From Saprospiraceae bacterium (GTDB lineage Bacteria > Bacteroidota > Bacteroidia > Chitinophagales > Saprospiraceae), in contig JANQQI010000047.1 in NCBI GenBank assembly GCA_028285085.1, positions 124,001 through 188,000 on the forward strand: DNA of 64,000 bases, read 5' to 3'. How positions within the stretch are numbered: the first letter of the stretch is position 1; each line of letters opens with the position of its first letter. The translations under genes and the position numbers were made by a program. A model generated the notes under the pieces. It made no database searches and had not been told where the DNA came from. It saw only the letters and a list, made by a program, of their open reading frames with translations. This document shows positions 35,582-45,605 of this stretch, piece after piece.

Positions 35582-36637
35582 TTATTTTATCTTCAAAAAA
35601 GCATTCGCTAGTTCTAACCCTTGTACTTGTGCACTAACGTATTCTCGCAATTGTTCGTAATCACCACGTGCATAACGTAAGAAACCGGAGGCTTGGCCGT
35701 ATACACTTGGTATAGCTAATTTATTAATTAAATAATAGCCGTCCAAAAAATTGCGAACACCACCCGAGATTATGACTTGCTGGCAACGTACTTGGTCACC
35801 TAGTTCTTCAAGGATTTGCTTGCTTAGTGTGACCATTTCCTCGGCACTATGTCCCACCATGGCCAACTGACTGTAGATGGTCTGTTTTTCCGGCTCACTG
35901 CGGAGTAGCTCAAGTTTGGAAAAGTTGGTGCCGCCGTTAGCCGCAAAGTCGATCGCGGCCAGCGGAAGCTGGAATAGTGCTTTTAGACTCTCGTATCCCA
36001 TACCTTGCCCAACTTCTTTGACGATAATCGGATAGGTCGCATGAGCAAGTACTTGTTCGATCGTTTGCAAAGGTGGGCGTCTAAAGCGATCACCTTCCGG
36101 CTGCAACCATTCTTGCAGTGGATTCACATGGATAATCAATCCATCTGCCCGGAGTTTATCAATGAGCTGATCGACACGAAATAATTCATTATGGTCGATA
36201 AGTTGCTCTAATTGAGCGACGCCCAGGTTAGCAAAGAAAGGTAAATCATCACCAATAGTATTGCGCAGATCGAAATCGGCGAGTCGATCATCATCCCAAA
36301 GTAAAGAACGACACGAACCTAGTCCCATCCCCATACCAAATTCCCGACAAGCACGGGCCAGATTGTGGTTGATCGTGTAGGCGAGCTGGGTGCCGCCGGT
36401 CATACTCGATACCCACATAGGGGCTTGTACTGATTTGCCCAAGAAAGATAAGGCCGGCAAAGTCCCCGGTAGAGGGTGTGCAGCCAATAAGGGCTCGTAA
36501 TAGAACCTCTGATCCAGCTGCCCCGCTTCGATTTGAGACTTAAAAGCCAATTCAATATGGTCTTTTTTACGCTCAGCGGCGGTTGGATCATGGTCGGATG
36601 GAAGATGGTCCTTCAATACTTTGGTTATCAGTGACAT
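35582..36637 (-). CDS. fni: Type 2 isopentenyl-diphosphate delta-isomerase
   Basis: 351 residues. Motifs of the FMN-dependent IDI-2: RKKDHIELAF near the N-terminus, SSMTGGTQ, GLGSCRSLL, VKEVGQGMG and ANGGTNFSKLE, and a C-terminal ISGGVRNFLDG (phosphate loop). It converts IPP and DMAPP. First gene of a three-gene isoprenoid cluster with mvaA and the GHMP kinase, all on the minus strand. Confidence 0.92.
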   Translation of the reverse strand: MSLITKVLKDHLPSDHDPTAAERKKDHIELAFKSQIEAGQLDQRFYYEPLLAAHPLPGTLPALSFLGKSVQAPMWVSSMTGGTQLAYTINHNLARACREFGMGMGLGSCRSLLWDDDRLADFDLRNTIGDDLPFFANLGVAQLEQLIDHNELFRVDQLIDKLRADGLIIHVNPLQEWLQPEGDRFRRPPLQTIEQVLAHATYPIIVKEVGQGMGYESLKALFQLPLAAIDFAANGGTNFSKLELLRSEPEKQTIYSQLAMVGHSAEEMVTLSKQILEELGDQVRCQQVIISGGVRNFLDGYYLINKLAIPSVYGQASGFLRYARGDYEQLREYVSAQVQGLELANAFLKIK

Positions 36638-36828
36638 ATTTTAAATTATCATGCGCAAATTTAGGTCATTCGACGGACATAACCTATTTCATCAGATTTT
36701 CAAACAAAAGTAGCCCCGAATGGTTGAATGAAGTCCAATTGAAAAGTGCGCTTTGAAAAAGTTGTGCGATATTTTAACTGATTATCAGGTAGTTATAATG
36801 GGGTGTGCTGACTTTTTTTGAACTGAGC

Positions 36829-36859
36829 TTGTTTTTTGAAGCAAAGAGCGGTACCTTTG
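36829..36859 (+). promoter_or_regulatory. Promoter of the rplM-rpsI operon
   Basis: TTG (36829-36831), 20 bases, TACCTTTG (36852-36859). The GTG start of rplM is 66 bases downstream. Confidence 0.65.
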
Positions 36860-36924
36860 CAGTCGCAAAAAATCACATTGTTTTTTGTTCGTATTTAATC
36901 ATAACATTTAAACTTAGTAATAAG

Positions 36925-37368
36925 GTGGATACTTTAAGCTATAAGACCCAATCGGCTAAAAAAGAAACGGTGGAGCACAAGTGGTACATCGTGGATGGAG
37001 AAAATCAGATCGTCGGTCGATTGGCGACTCAAATTGCGCATATCCTTCGTGGCAAGCACAAGCCCAGCTATACCCCACACGTTGACTGTGGCGATTATAT
37101 CATTGTAATCAATGCGGATAAAGTACGTTTTACCGGATCTAAGCTGGATCAAAAAGAATACATCACTTTCTCTGGTTACCCCGGTGGTCAAAAACGTCGC
37201 ACTGCTCGTGAGCAGATGGAGAAAAAGCCGATCTCAATCATTGAGAGCGCGGTGAGAGGGATGTTGCCTAAGAATCGTTTGGGCCGCGCGATGTTCAAAA
37301 AATTGTTCGTTTACACCGGTGAAGAGCACCCACACATCGCTCAGAAGCCTGAAGCACTCGAACTCTAA
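36925..37368 (+). CDS. rplM: 50S ribosomal protein L13
   Basis: 147 residues from GTG 36925 (VDTLSYKTQSAKKETVEHKW), the usual length for L13. The frame is open upstream to 36805, but those 40 residues overlap the promoter and are not conserved. Motifs WYIVDGENQIVGRLA, GKHKPSYTPH and GMLPKNRLGR are typical. Part of the rplM-rpsI operon. Confidence 0.95.
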   Translation: MDTLSYKTQSAKKETVEHKWYIVDGENQIVGRLATQIAHILRGKHKPSYTPHVDCGDYIIVINADKVRFTGSKLDQKEYITFSGYPGGQKRRTAREQMEKKPISIIESAVRGMLPKNRLGRAMFKKLFVYTGEEHPHIAQKPEALEL

Positions 37369-37399
37369 TTTCAATCAAAAAATCTAAATTATTAGTTAT

Positions 37400-37789
37400 A
37401 TGGAAATGATCAACGCCATCGGCAGAAGAAAGGCATCCGTTGCCCGTATCTATCTGACCAAAGGAGATGGAAAGATCGTAGTGAATGGTAAAGACTACAA
37501 AACTTACTTCCCACAACCTCACATTCAAGCTAACCTCACCGACCCTTTCAGTACAGTTGATATTGAAAGCAGCATTTATGACCTGAAAGTGAACGTTAGC
37601 GGTGGTGGATTCAAAGGCCAATCTGAGGCAATCCGGATGGGTATTGCTCGTGCCTTGGTGAAACTCAACGAGGACTTCCGCAAGCCTTTGAAAGACAAGA
37701 AGTACTTGCGTCGTGATGCACGTGTGGTTGAGCGTAAGAAATACGGTAAGCCGAAAGCACGTAAGAGCTTCCAGTTCAGCAAGCGTTAA
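37400..37789 (+). CDS. rpsI: 30S ribosomal protein S9
   Basis: 129 residues: MEMINAIGRRKASVARIYL at the start, and the C-terminal KKYGKPKARKSFQFSKR tail that reaches the decoding site. 31 bases after rplM, the conserved gene order. Confidence 0.96.
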   Translation: MEMINAIGRRKASVARIYLTKGDGKIVVNGKDYKTYFPQPHIQANLTDPFSTVDIESSIYDLKVNVSGGGFKGQSEAIRMGIARALVKLNEDFRKPLKDKKYLRRDARVVERKKYGKPKARKSFQFSKR

Positions 37790-37855
37790 TGCTGGTTGTT
37801 GCGAAGCAGTTGTTTCACAATCCTATTTACTATTCACAATTAACAATTTTAAAAA

Positions 37856-38578
37856 ATGGCTAAACCAACATATAAAGAATTGCTGGATGCAGGCGTACAC
37901 TTCGGACACCTCCGTCGTAAGTGGAATCCTAAGATGGCACCTTACATCTTCATGGAGCGTAAAGGTATCCACATCATTGATTTGAACCGGACCACAGAGT
38001 GCCTCGATGATGCAGCAAACGTGATGAAGCAAATCGCTAAATCCGGTCGTAAGATCCTTTTTGTAGCAACTAAAAAACAAGCGCGCGATATCGTAGCTAA
38101 GGCTGCACGTAGCGTAGAAATGCCTTTCGTAACCGAGCGTTGGTTGGGAGGTATGATGACTAACTTCTCGACGATCCGTAAGTCTGTGAAGAAAATGAAC
38201 ACCATCGAGAAGATGTTGACCGATGGTAGTGCTTCCAGCATGACGAAGAAAGAGCGTTTGACGCTGGAGCGTGAGAAGAATAAGTTGGAAAAAGTATTGG
38301 GTGGTATCGCTAACTTGAACCGTTTGCCTTCTGCGATGTTCATCGTAGATATTCACCACGAGCACATTGCGTTGGCTGAGGCTCAAAAATTGGGCATGCG
38401 TACCATCGCGATGGTGGATACCAATTCAGACCCAACGACTGTAGATTCTGCGATTCCTGCAAATGATGACGCTTCTAAGTCGATCCGAATCATCACCGAA
38501 TACATGGTTGAAGCGATTCGCGATGGTTTGAACGAGCGTAAATCAGCTAAAGCAGACAAAGAAGCTGCAGCTAAGTAA
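37856..38578 (+). CDS. rpsB: 30S ribosomal protein S2
   Basis: 240 residues: LLDAGVHFGHLRRKWNPKMA at the N-terminus, FVATKKQARDIV and ERWLGGMMTNFSTI, all diagnostic. Followed by tsf, the usual rpsI-rpsB-tsf order in this phylum. Confidence 0.96.
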   Translation: MAKPTYKELLDAGVHFGHLRRKWNPKMAPYIFMERKGIHIIDLNRTTECLDDAANVMKQIAKSGRKILFVATKKQARDIVAKAARSVEMPFVTERWLGGMMTNFSTIRKSVKKMNTIEKMLTDGSASSMTKKERLTLEREKNKLEKVLGGIANLNRLPSAMFIVDIHHEHIALAEAQKLGMRTIAMVDTNSDPTTVDSAIPANDDASKSIRIITEYMVEAIRDGLNERKSAKADKEAAAK

Positions 38579-38624
38579 GTATTATCTTTTTTGATTGATT
38601 AACCCGATATAATACTATTAAGAC

Positions 38625-39470
38625 ATGGTTAAAATTTCAGCCGCCGACGTAAAAAAACTGCGTGAGCAGACTGGTGCCGGTATGATGGACTGTAAGAAAG
38701 CACTGACCGAAGCCGAAGGTGATTTCGAAAAAGCCATTGAAATTCTGCGTAAAAAAGGTCAAAAAATGTCCGCCAAGCGCGCTGATCGCGATGCTAAAGA
38801 AGGTGTGGTCATCGCTTTGAACTCTCACAATAGAAATAATGGTGTAGTAATGCGCCTGAGCTGCGAAACTGATTTTGTTGCTAAGACCGATAGCTTTATC
38901 GACTTGGCGAAATCTATCGCAGAGATCGCATTGAAAAACCTGCCCGCTACAACTGATGATCTGATGGCGCTACCTTACGCTGATGGTTTGACGGTAGGCG
39001 AAAAGATCACCGAGCAAATTGGTGTGATTGGTGAGAAACTGGAAGTAAACAACTATTACAATTTGCAAACTGCAGCTGGTGAAGGTCAGGTGATTCCTTA
39101 CATCCACATGGGCTACCGTGCGGGAGTAATCGTTTCCTTGAACCTCGAAGGTCCTGATTATATCGAGCCGGGTAAAAATGTTGCTATGCAAGTTGCGGCG
39201 ATGCGCCCAGTTGCTGTTGATAAAGACGGCGTGGATGAAAGCACCATCGCTAAAGAGATCGAGATCGGTAAAGAGCAAGCCCGTCAGCAGGGTAAGCCAG
39301 AAGCCATGCTTGAGAAAATCGCTATGGGTAAGCTGAATAAATTCTACAAGGAAAATACCTTGCTGAATCAAGCTTACGTAAAAGATGGTAAATCTTCAGT
39401 AGCTGATTATCTGAAAAGCATCAATGGCGATTTGACGATTACAGATTTCAAACACGTCGAATTAGGATAA
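38625..39470 (+). CDS. tsf: Elongation factor Ts
   Basis: 281 residues: N-terminal VKKLREQTGAGMMDCKKAL, then the core LSCETDFVAKTDSF. Guanine exchange factor for EF-Tu. 46 bases after rpsB and ending at a strong terminator. Confidence 0.96.
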   Translation: MVKISAADVKKLREQTGAGMMDCKKALTEAEGDFEKAIEILRKKGQKMSAKRADRDAKEGVVIALNSHNRNNGVVMRLSCETDFVAKTDSFIDLAKSIAEIALKNLPATTDDLMALPYADGLTVGEKITEQIGVIGEKLEVNNYYNLQTAAGEGQVIPYIHMGYRAGVIVSLNLEGPDYIEPGKNVAMQVAAMRPVAVDKDGVDESTIAKEIEIGKEQARQQGKPEAMLEKIAMGKLNKFYKENTLLNQAYVKDGKSSVADYLKSINGDLTITDFKHVELG

Positions 39471-39489
39471 TTTATTCCAAATAAAAAAA

Positions 39490-39521
39490 AGCGAATTACT
39501 CAGTTAATTCGCTTTTTTTTT
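39490..39521. terminator. Bidirectional-looking terminator after tsf
   Basis: 8-bp stem GCGAATTA (39491-39498) and TAATTCGC (39505-39512), flanked by an A run and a T run of nine. On the plus strand it ends the ribosomal operon. Confidence 0.88.
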
Positions 39522-39730
39522 GTCCGTAGGTCAGTGTTGATCACTTTTGGCAAATTTTGTGGAGAGGTGAAATAAGGCAGAGAAATGTCCGCAGCGTATA
39601 TAGATATGTTAATCGATTTTTTTCAGTCGCCTCGGAGAGCAAATTTTATTAAAGAACTATTAATTTTACATCGTCATAAGTACGATCATTTTAATGGTCA
39701 ATCAATTCTCATCTTAACCAGAGCAAATAA

Positions 39731-40444
39731 ATGGCTAATAAGTATAAAAGAATCTTGTTGAAACTCAGTGGTGAGTCTCTCATGGGTGATCAGGGATATG
39801 GTATTGAGCCCGGAATGCTTCGTCACTATGCAGAACAGATCAAGGAACTGATCGATGATGGTGTAGAAGTGGCGGTAGTGATCGGCGGTGGTAATATTTT
39901 CCGTGGTTTACAGGCACAAGCCTCCGGTATTGAGCGTGTACAGGGTGACTACATGGGAATGCTAGCTACGGTGATCAATGGCATGGCATTGCAAAGCGCA
40001 TTGGAAGGCATTGGCTTATATACGCGCTTGATTACGGCCATTGAGATGAAACAGATTGCGGAGCCTTATATTCGTCGTCGTGCGATTCGGCATTTGGAAA
40101 AAGGGCGTGTCGTTATCTTTTCTGCCGGCACCGGTAGTCCATATTTCACAACCGACTCTGCGGCGGCACTTCGTGCCAATGAGATCAGTGCTGACGTTAT
40201 TTTGAAAGGAACACGTGTGGATGGAATCTATACCGCTGATCCTGAGAAAGACCCCCATGCGAAGAAATTCGATAAGTTGTCTTTTGCTCAGGTGATTAGC
40301 TTAGGGCTTAGCGTGATGGATATGACGGCTTTCACCTTGTGCCAGGAAAATAATCTACCGATTATCGTTTTCGATATCAATAAGCACGAGAATCTCCGAC
40401 GTATTATCAAAGGCGAAGCCATCGGTACCTTGGTCGAAGGCTAA
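39731..40444 (+). CDS. pyrH: UMP kinase
   Basis: 237 residues: [31 protein letters not shown] and [17 protein letters not shown] are typical of the bacterial hexameric UMP kinase. Makes UDP. In many Bacteroidota it lies near tsf and frr. Separated from tsf by a terminator, so it has its own promoter. Confidence 0.95.
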   Translation: MANKYKRILLKLSGESLMGDQGYGIEPGMLRHYAEQIKELIDDGVEVAVVIGGGNIFRGLQAQASGIERVQGDYMGMLATVINGMALQSALEGIGLYTRLITAIEMKQIAEPYIRRRAIRHLEKGRVVIFSAGTGSPYFTTDSAAALRANEISADVILKGTRVDGIYTADPEKDPHAKKFDKLSFAQVISLGLSVMDMTAFTLCQENNLPIIVFDINKHENLRRIIKGEAIGTLVEG

Positions 40445-40454
40445 TATTTACCAT

Positions 40455-41729
40455 TTAAAAATGGAAATAAAGGCCAACTTGTCCTCCTAAGCTTTGTCTG
40501 GGATTATCTTTTAGTTCTTCTGTTAAAGCATATCGGTACTGCATGTCCAAGCGAGCACTCCAGCGTTTGGCAAAGCGATATCCAATACCTAAGTTAGTTT
40601 TTAAATAGAACAGATTAAAACTGCGATCATTGCTTGTAACAATACGTTCTAACACAGAACTTGCAGTTAGAGACTGTTCGGGACTCGTCACCGGATTCAT
40701 GTTGTACACATTATAGTTGTAAGTCACTTCTTCTTTCAATCTTATCATTAGTTGTGAGCCAACACCTAAAGCGATAAACCACCTTTGGTTGATTGGGGCG
40801 TAAGTTTCTAGGCCCAATTCAAAGGCATAGATACGGCGCGAGCCGTTAAAGCTGATAAACTCTTCATACTGCTGCGTAACGGGGTTGAAAACCGTATTCA
40901 GATCATTAGCAAACACCTCTTCCTGAGCTCGGAGCGCGGAGTCCTCCTCCTTTGATTGCTGCCTTTGCCATGCTAAGCCTACTTTGGCCTGAATGGCCAA
41001 GCGTGAAAAGATTGGAACGGTGACACCCAAGCCCGCTTCTTGTATGATATTGGGTTTGGTTTCATTATTACCGTTGCTCATACCGTAGTAGGTGCCGACC
41101 AGTAAAGGACCACCCGCCTGCGGGCAAACTTTTGCTATTGACTTATTTTTTGGGATTATGATGTCTTCCGTCAGTTCAAGCTCGACGGTCGATGGCATTA
41201 ATGCGATGTTACCTGGTATGAAGGCTAAACTGTTAACCGTTGTTCTTGACGATTCAATGTTTTCATTTGGTGGTGTTGGTAGAAGGTTTGCGTTGGTTGA
41301 AGAAGGAGTGGTTGTGGGAGTATTTTGCTTTGTATTTGAAGAGTTGACTATAGTATTTTTGCTGGAATAAGAATTAGAAGTCTGAGAGCGAACAGGAGTA
41401 GTAGATTGCTCGGACTTTAATGTTGCTGTAGTGTTAACTATTGGATCTTCGGTCGCAGGGATAGCTGGTACTGCGGAATCCGCAATATTGAGCTGAGGCG
41501 CGGCGCCAGAAACGGGGAAATGCTGTAATTCAGCTTGACCGGGGAATATCCACAAAACGCCGAGTAGACCAATACCTCCTGCCAAGAGTCCTAGCCACCA
41601 CCAAGCGGCTTTGGGCCGGTCTTTTTCATCCAAACGCGCAGCCATATCCAGCCAATCGCTCTCATCGAACGGCTGCTCGGGCGGCTGATTCAGTTGATCC
41701 TTTAATTGATTCCAGTATGCGTCAGACAT
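40455..41729 (-). CDS. Anti-sigma-type membrane protein with C-terminal outer-membrane barrel-like domain
   Basis: 424 residues. A short cytoplasmic part (1-40, WNQLKDQL, DWLDMAARLDEK) is followed by one transmembrane helix (about 43-61). Then a long Ser/Thr/Asn/Pro-rich linker (about 80-165), and a C-terminal half with the alternating strands of an outer-membrane barrel (last residues GGQVGLYFHF). Its start overlaps the sigma factor gene by 8 bases, so it is probably the regulator of that sigma. The fusion of an anti-sigma-like end to a barrel domain is uncommon outside this phylum and suggests direct envelope sensing. Confidence 0.65.
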   Translation of the reverse strand: MSDAYWNQLKDQLNQPPEQPFDESDWLDMAARLDEKDRPKAAWWWLGLLAGGIGLLGVLWIFPGQAELQHFPVSGAAPQLNIADSAVPAIPATEDPIVNTTATLKSEQSTTPVRSQTSNSYSSKNTIVNSSNTKQNTPTTTPSSTNANLLPTPPNENIESSRTTVNSLAFIPGNIALMPSTVELELTEDIIIPKNKSIAKVCPQAGGPLLVGTYYGMSNGNNETKPNIIQEAGLGVTVPIFSRLAIQAKVGLAWQRQQSKEEDSALRAQEEVFANDLNTVFNPVTQQYEEFISFNGSRRIYAFELGLETYAPINQRWFIALGVGSQLMIRLKEEVTYNYNVYNMNPVTSPEQSLTASSVLERIVTSNDRSFNLFYLKTNLGIGYRFAKRWSARLDMQYRYALTEELKDNPRQSLGGQVGLYFHF

Positions 41730-42276
41730 TTTCCTTCTTTATTTTTTTATATGCTGGTTGCAATGATTTTTTTAAATGACTTTTGGCTCTAGCCAGATTC
41801 GATTTTGATGTGCCTACGCTAATGTTCAACATCTCGGCAATCTCAGCGTGTTTATAACCTTCTATCTCATGCAAGTTGAACGCCATGCGATAAGCGGGAG
41901 GCAGAGCTTGTACGGCCTTTAAAAGATCTTCGTAGGCCATTTCTCCGGGTAAAACGACAGCTTCGGGAGGTAGTTTATAATCCGCAATTTCTTCAGACTC
42001 GGGGTGTTTGTGGTGCTTATGATGATAGTCGATTGCAGCATTCACCAATAAGCGCCTCAACCAAGGCTGAAAGGGCATCGCTGGATTATAGCGATCGATC
42101 TTGCGGAAGACTTTTAAAAATCCGTCGTTGAGCATTTCTCTGGCTTCATCCCGGCTGCGCGCGTAGCGTAGACACAAATTCAACCCCAAACTGTAGAATT
42201 GCTCGTACAGTTTACGCTGACTGAGTCTGTCGCCTTTGAGGCAACCTTGAATAATGTTCTCCAGATGATTAGACAT
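41722..42276 (-). CDS. ECF RNA polymerase sigma factor
   Basis: 184 residues with sigma region 2 (about 20-90: REMLNDGFLKVFRKIDRY, FQPWLRRLLVNAAIDYHH) and region 4 (about 120-170: LPPAYRMAFNLHEIEGYKHA, EIAEMLNISVGTSKSNLARA). It overlaps the anti-sigma/barrel gene, a classical pair. Targets unknown. Confidence 0.9.
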   Translation of the reverse strand: MSNHLENIIQGCLKGDRLSQRKLYEQFYSLGLNLCLRYARSRDEAREMLNDGFLKVFRKIDRYNPAMPFQPWLRRLLVNAAIDYHHKHHKHPESEEIADYKLPPEAVVLPGEMAYEDLLKAVQALPPAYRMAFNLHEIEGYKHAEIAEMLNISVGTSKSNLARAKSHLKKSLQPAYKKIKKENV

Positions 42277-42362
42277 AAATCGTATATCTACTGCACTATA
42301 CTAGCAAATAAGGTCAGATGGTTGCGTGTGGTCTAAAAAATATTCTTGGCTACTATCTTGGG

Positions 42363-43064
42363 CTATTGTCCGGCCATGGCAATTGTCGCCAGACTAATGT
42401 TTTTACAAGATGCTTTTAATAACTGCTGAGCACAGGCTTCTAGCGTCGCACCTGTAGTCAGTACATCATCGACGAGGAGTAGATTAAGGTTGCGGATGCG
42501 CTCTGGCTGTTTCACGGTAAAAGCGGAACCGACATTTTGTAGGCGTTCCAGCCGTGTTTTATTGGTCTGACTTTCGCCGTAGGTGGTTCGGATCAGACTA
42601 TAATTTTGCCAAGGCACTTCCATACTATTCGATAAGCCCTCAGCAATTAAGGCACTTTGATTGTAACCACGTAGTTTTACCTTCCGAGGATGCAGGGGGA
42701 CAGGAATAATGGCATCTACGCCTCTGTAATGTGGGCTTTCCCTGAGCTGGCGACCTAGTATCTCACCGAGCTTAATCCCAATTTGGCGCTGTTGCTTATA
42801 CTTTAGGTGATGGATCAATTGTTGTACCCGTCCGCCTTTTGAAAAGTGATATAATGCTGTTCCGGTTTGAAAAGGGAAGCGCCCCCAAATGCGATCGGTG
42901 AATGGATTCTCCTTCTCTAAATGGTAATTAGTTTTTGGGAGATGATAACGACAACTGAGGCATAGTGACTCTAAGCCCGGTGCAATATTCCGGTCACAGG
43001 CCAAGCATAAATGAGGGTAAAATAAGGATAGGAATCCTTCGTAAAGTGCTCTCGCAGTCGTCAT
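42363..43064 (-). CDS. comF: ComF family phosphoribosyltransferase-like protein
   Basis: 233 residues. A zinc-finger-like N-terminus (CLACDRN, then CLSC) and a C-terminal phosphoribosyltransferase motif NLLLVDDVLTTGATLEACAQ. Family role: DNA uptake in competence, or an unknown amidotransferase-like role. Alone on the minus strand. Confidence 0.88.
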   Translation of the reverse strand: MTTARALYEGFLSLFYPHLCLACDRNIAPGLESLCLSCRYHLPKTNYHLEKENPFTDRIWGRFPFQTGTALYHFSKGGRVQQLIHHLKYKQQRQIGIKLGEILGRQLRESPHYRGVDAIIPVPLHPRKVKLRGYNQSALIAEGLSNSMEVPWQNYSLIRTTYGESQTNKTRLERLQNVGSAFTVKQPERIRNLNLLLVDDVLTTGATLEACAQQLLKASCKNISLATIAMAGQ

Positions 43065-43198
43065 CTACGAAAGATAATAATAAGTTGCTTGAAAAAGGAG
43101 AGAATAACGATTTTAGAGGTATGAACCAGGCAAATGGGAAGTGAGAGAACAAGGCATCTAAAGGAGTGAAAAACCAATCTTTTTTGAGCCCTAAAATG

Positions 43199-43232
43199 AA
43201 AAAACGTCTGCCCGGTTTTCACTGGACAGACG
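43199..43232 (-). terminator. Terminator downstream of the HtrA gene
   Basis: On the minus strand, 9-bp stem with one mismatch (CGTCTG arm at 43227-43232 and CAGACG at 43205-43210, plus GG/CC pairs), then a T run from 43204 to 43199. It lies about 125 bases after the gene's stop, which is rather far. Confidence 0.7.
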
Positions 43233-43356
43233 CATCAAAACAAAACGAAAAACCAACTTTAAACAAGTCTTTTATGTACTATCAATAACTATTTCTAGTT
43301 AAAGTTTGTTGCAATGAAAGTGTTAATAATTTCCTAAAAAAACTTCAAAAAAGCAA

Positions 43357-44505
43357 CTATTCCTGAGCTTTTAAACGAACTTTAAAGTCTTCTTCCTGAC
43401 CATTTCGATTTACGGTCAATTTCAACTGGTCTCCTACCTTGGCGCGACCAACAATCTCTTGTAATTGTGGTGCCGATTTTACCTGTCGATCGTCAATAGC
43501 GACGATAACATCATTGGGCAATAAGCCAGCATATTGAGCGGCACTACCATCCATAATGTTGACAACGACGACACCCTGAGTAATTCCCAAGCCAAGTTCT
43601 TGTGCTAGTTCGTTATCAAGATCATTAATGCCGATACCGAGGTAACCACGTTGGTAACTTCCAAATTCAATAATGTCATCTACAATTTTGGTCATCATGT
43701 TCACCGGAATAGCAAAGGAGTAACCGGAAAAATAGCCCGTGCGGGTGGCTATTGCGGTATTAATTCCGAGGAGACGACCTTGCGCATCGATTAATGCGCC
43801 ACCACTATTGCCTGGATTTACTGCTGCGTCCGTTTGGATAAAGGCCTCAATGGCATCATTGCCACTGATGATATCAATATCGCGTCCTTTGGCGCTGATA
43901 ATTCCAGCAGTGACGGTAGAAGTCAAATCCAGAGGATTACCAACTGCAAGGACCCACTGTCCTACCTTAGCCAAATCAGAGTCGGCACGTCGTAGTGTGG
44001 GTAAGCCCTCTGCTTCAATTTTGAGTACGGCTAAATCAGTTCGACGATCGGTACCAACGATGGTCGCGCTGTATTGACGATTATCAAAAAGGGTGACTTC
44101 AACTTGATCCGCAAATTCTACAACGTGGTTATTCGTAACGATATAACCATCTTCGGAGATGACTACTCCGGAGCCGGTACCACGCTGTGGCATATTCGGC
44201 ATGTTAAAGAAGAACTCGAAGGGATTACCTTCCGATTCATCTTGCTGGCGGCGGTTAGCATCCCCAGAACCCGATGCAGCTATGTGTACAACTACTGGCA
44301 TCGCCTCGTCAGCGGCCTCGGTGAAATCGAAAGGCACATTGACAGAGCCTGCCTTTACATTAATATTTGAATTGACATTTTGAGCTGTATAATCGGGGGT
44401 TGGAGTCGGTGTTGTGGGCGCTTCTGATTGCAAAAGAGCTGTCCCTCCCAGCGTGATTAATCCGCCGATAGCACCCGCGATAATTAGGGATGTGATATTC
44501 TTCAT
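43357..44505 (-). CDS. HtrA/DegP-type periplasmic serine protease
   Basis: 382 residues from ATG 44505; a longer frame to 44667 adds 54 non-conserved residues. An N-terminal membrane anchor or signal (about 7-25), a proline/threonine-rich linker, then the trypsin-like domain with catalytic H127 (TNNHVV), D157 (RTDLAVL) and S234 (NPGNSGGAL), and one C-terminal PDZ domain starting GYLGIGIND. It degrades misfolded envelope proteins. One PDZ only makes it DegS-like in layout, but that arrangement is common in Bacteroidota HtrA. Confidence 0.9.
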   Translation of the reverse strand: MKNITSLIIAGAIGGLITLGGTALLQSEAPTTPTPTPDYTAQNVNSNINVKAGSVNVPFDFTEAADEAMPVVVHIAASGSGDANRRQQDESEGNPFEFFFNMPNMPQRGTGSGVVISEDGYIVTNNHVVEFADQVEVTLFDNRQYSATIVGTDRRTDLAVLKIEAEGLPTLRRADSDLAKVGQWVLAVGNPLDLTSTVTAGIISAKGRDIDIISGNDAIEAFIQTDAAVNPGNSGGALIDAQGRLLGINTAIATRTGYFSGYSFAIPVNMMTKIVDDIIEFGSYQRGYLGIGINDLDNELAQELGLGITQGVVVVNIMDGSAAQYAGLLPNDVIVAIDDRQVKSAPQLQEIVGRAKVGDQLKLTVNRNGQEEDFKVRLKAQE

Positions 44506-44936
44506 TGGTGAATTATTTGGGTGATGAGTTAAAAAGCCAAAGATTATGGCCTCCTGGCTTACATTTTCTTTATGCAAAATTAAACGCCAAAGGGCCGCCA
44601 TTGTTACCACAGGACTTTTTTTTAACACCTCATTAACAGCGGGAATACAATAGTGGAACTGGCACAACTTTTTATGCGTTTCTACGTAGGAAAAAAGAGC
44701 GCGATAGTCGATATTTTTTTGTCATTGCTTATTCAGCGTCATTTCTAACAAAAATGAGATATGACATCTACATTTATGTGCGTTAATACGTTCTAACGAC
44801 TCAAGCCTTGATTTTAGATGAGCGCCTACGAGTTGGAATAACTAGACTTGGGTGTGCATTAAAGCAAGATGTGAATAATAGAGACGTTCTTTTAGCATGA
44901 TAAAAGTTTTAAGAGAACATCTATTAATTTACGGGC
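44506..44936. other. Divergent intergenic region
   Basis: About 430 bases between the HtrA and HD-protein genes, which are transcribed away from each other. It must hold promoters for both, but no convincing TTG/TAnnTTTG pair was found. Nothing else seen. Confidence 0.45.
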
Positions 44937-45605
44937 ATGTCCTTGTTTTTGGACAAAATAAGTAATTTAGCCCAAGGTGATCAATACGATAATAGTACAT
45001 CGCAGTGTAAAGAAACTTCAGGATCAATGAAAAACTCCACCCTGTATCAGGGCGAAATCGATGTAGAGGGATTACTACAGCCTGAGACCAGTCTCGAGCT
45101 GAAACTACTGGAAAACAAAGCGTTTCGCCAGGGCCTCTTTTGGGGTAAACCTCGCTACGGGCATCCTGAAGGCAAGATTGTATTCCATATCCGAGAAATT
45201 CTCGACAATATTGAACGTTTGAACGTCACCGATGAAATACGTCAACAACTGCGTACAATTACCTTCGCACACGATACCTTCAAATACCTAGAAGCAAAGT
45301 CTGATTATCGTAAGCATCACGCTTTTCTGGCCCGGCAGTTTATGGAAGATTACCATACCGAGTCGGCGGTACTGGACGTTATCGAACTACACGATGAGGC
45401 CTATTACAGCTGGCGTCACCTCTTTATGTACGAGCAGCCAGATCGTGGGCATAGTCGTCTGGAAAATTTATTACAACGCCTGGGCCCCAATCGGCAACTC
45501 TTTTATCTCTTTTTTAAGTGTGATACCCGTACTGGAGATAAAAACCAAGCCCCTCTCCACTGGTTTGAAGCCGATATTCCGCACATTGATTTGGTAGATT
45601 TTTAA
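44937..45605 (+). CDS. HD-domain protein
   Basis: 222 residues from ATG 44937; an internal ATG at 45027 is possible because the first 30 residues are unlike the rest. HD-type metal ligands: GHPEGKIVFH (H76, H84), AHD (H112, D113) and a later ELHDEAY. HD proteins are usually metal-dependent phosphohydrolases of nucleotides. The substrate is unknown. Located 136 bases before a sigma factor gene. Confidence 0.65.
   Translation: MSLFLDKISNLAQGDQYDNSTSQCKETSGSMKNSTLYQGEIDVEGLLQPETSLELKLLENKAFRQGLFWGKPRYGHPEGKIVFHIREILDNIERLNVTDEIRQQLRTITFAHDTFKYLEAKSDYRKHHAFLARQFMEDYHTESAVLDVIELHDEAYYSWRHLFMYEQPDRGHSRLENLLQRLGPNRQLFYLFFKCDTRTGDKNQAPLHWFEADIPHIDLVDF

Noticed and set aside
37713-38386. Open frames on both strands within rpsI-rpsB
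   Set aside because: Shadows of ribosomal protein genes.
41092-41370. 92-residue plus-strand frame inside the anti-sigma/barrel gene
   Set aside because: It lies opposite the Ser/Thr-rich linker, which makes long antisense frames by composition alone.
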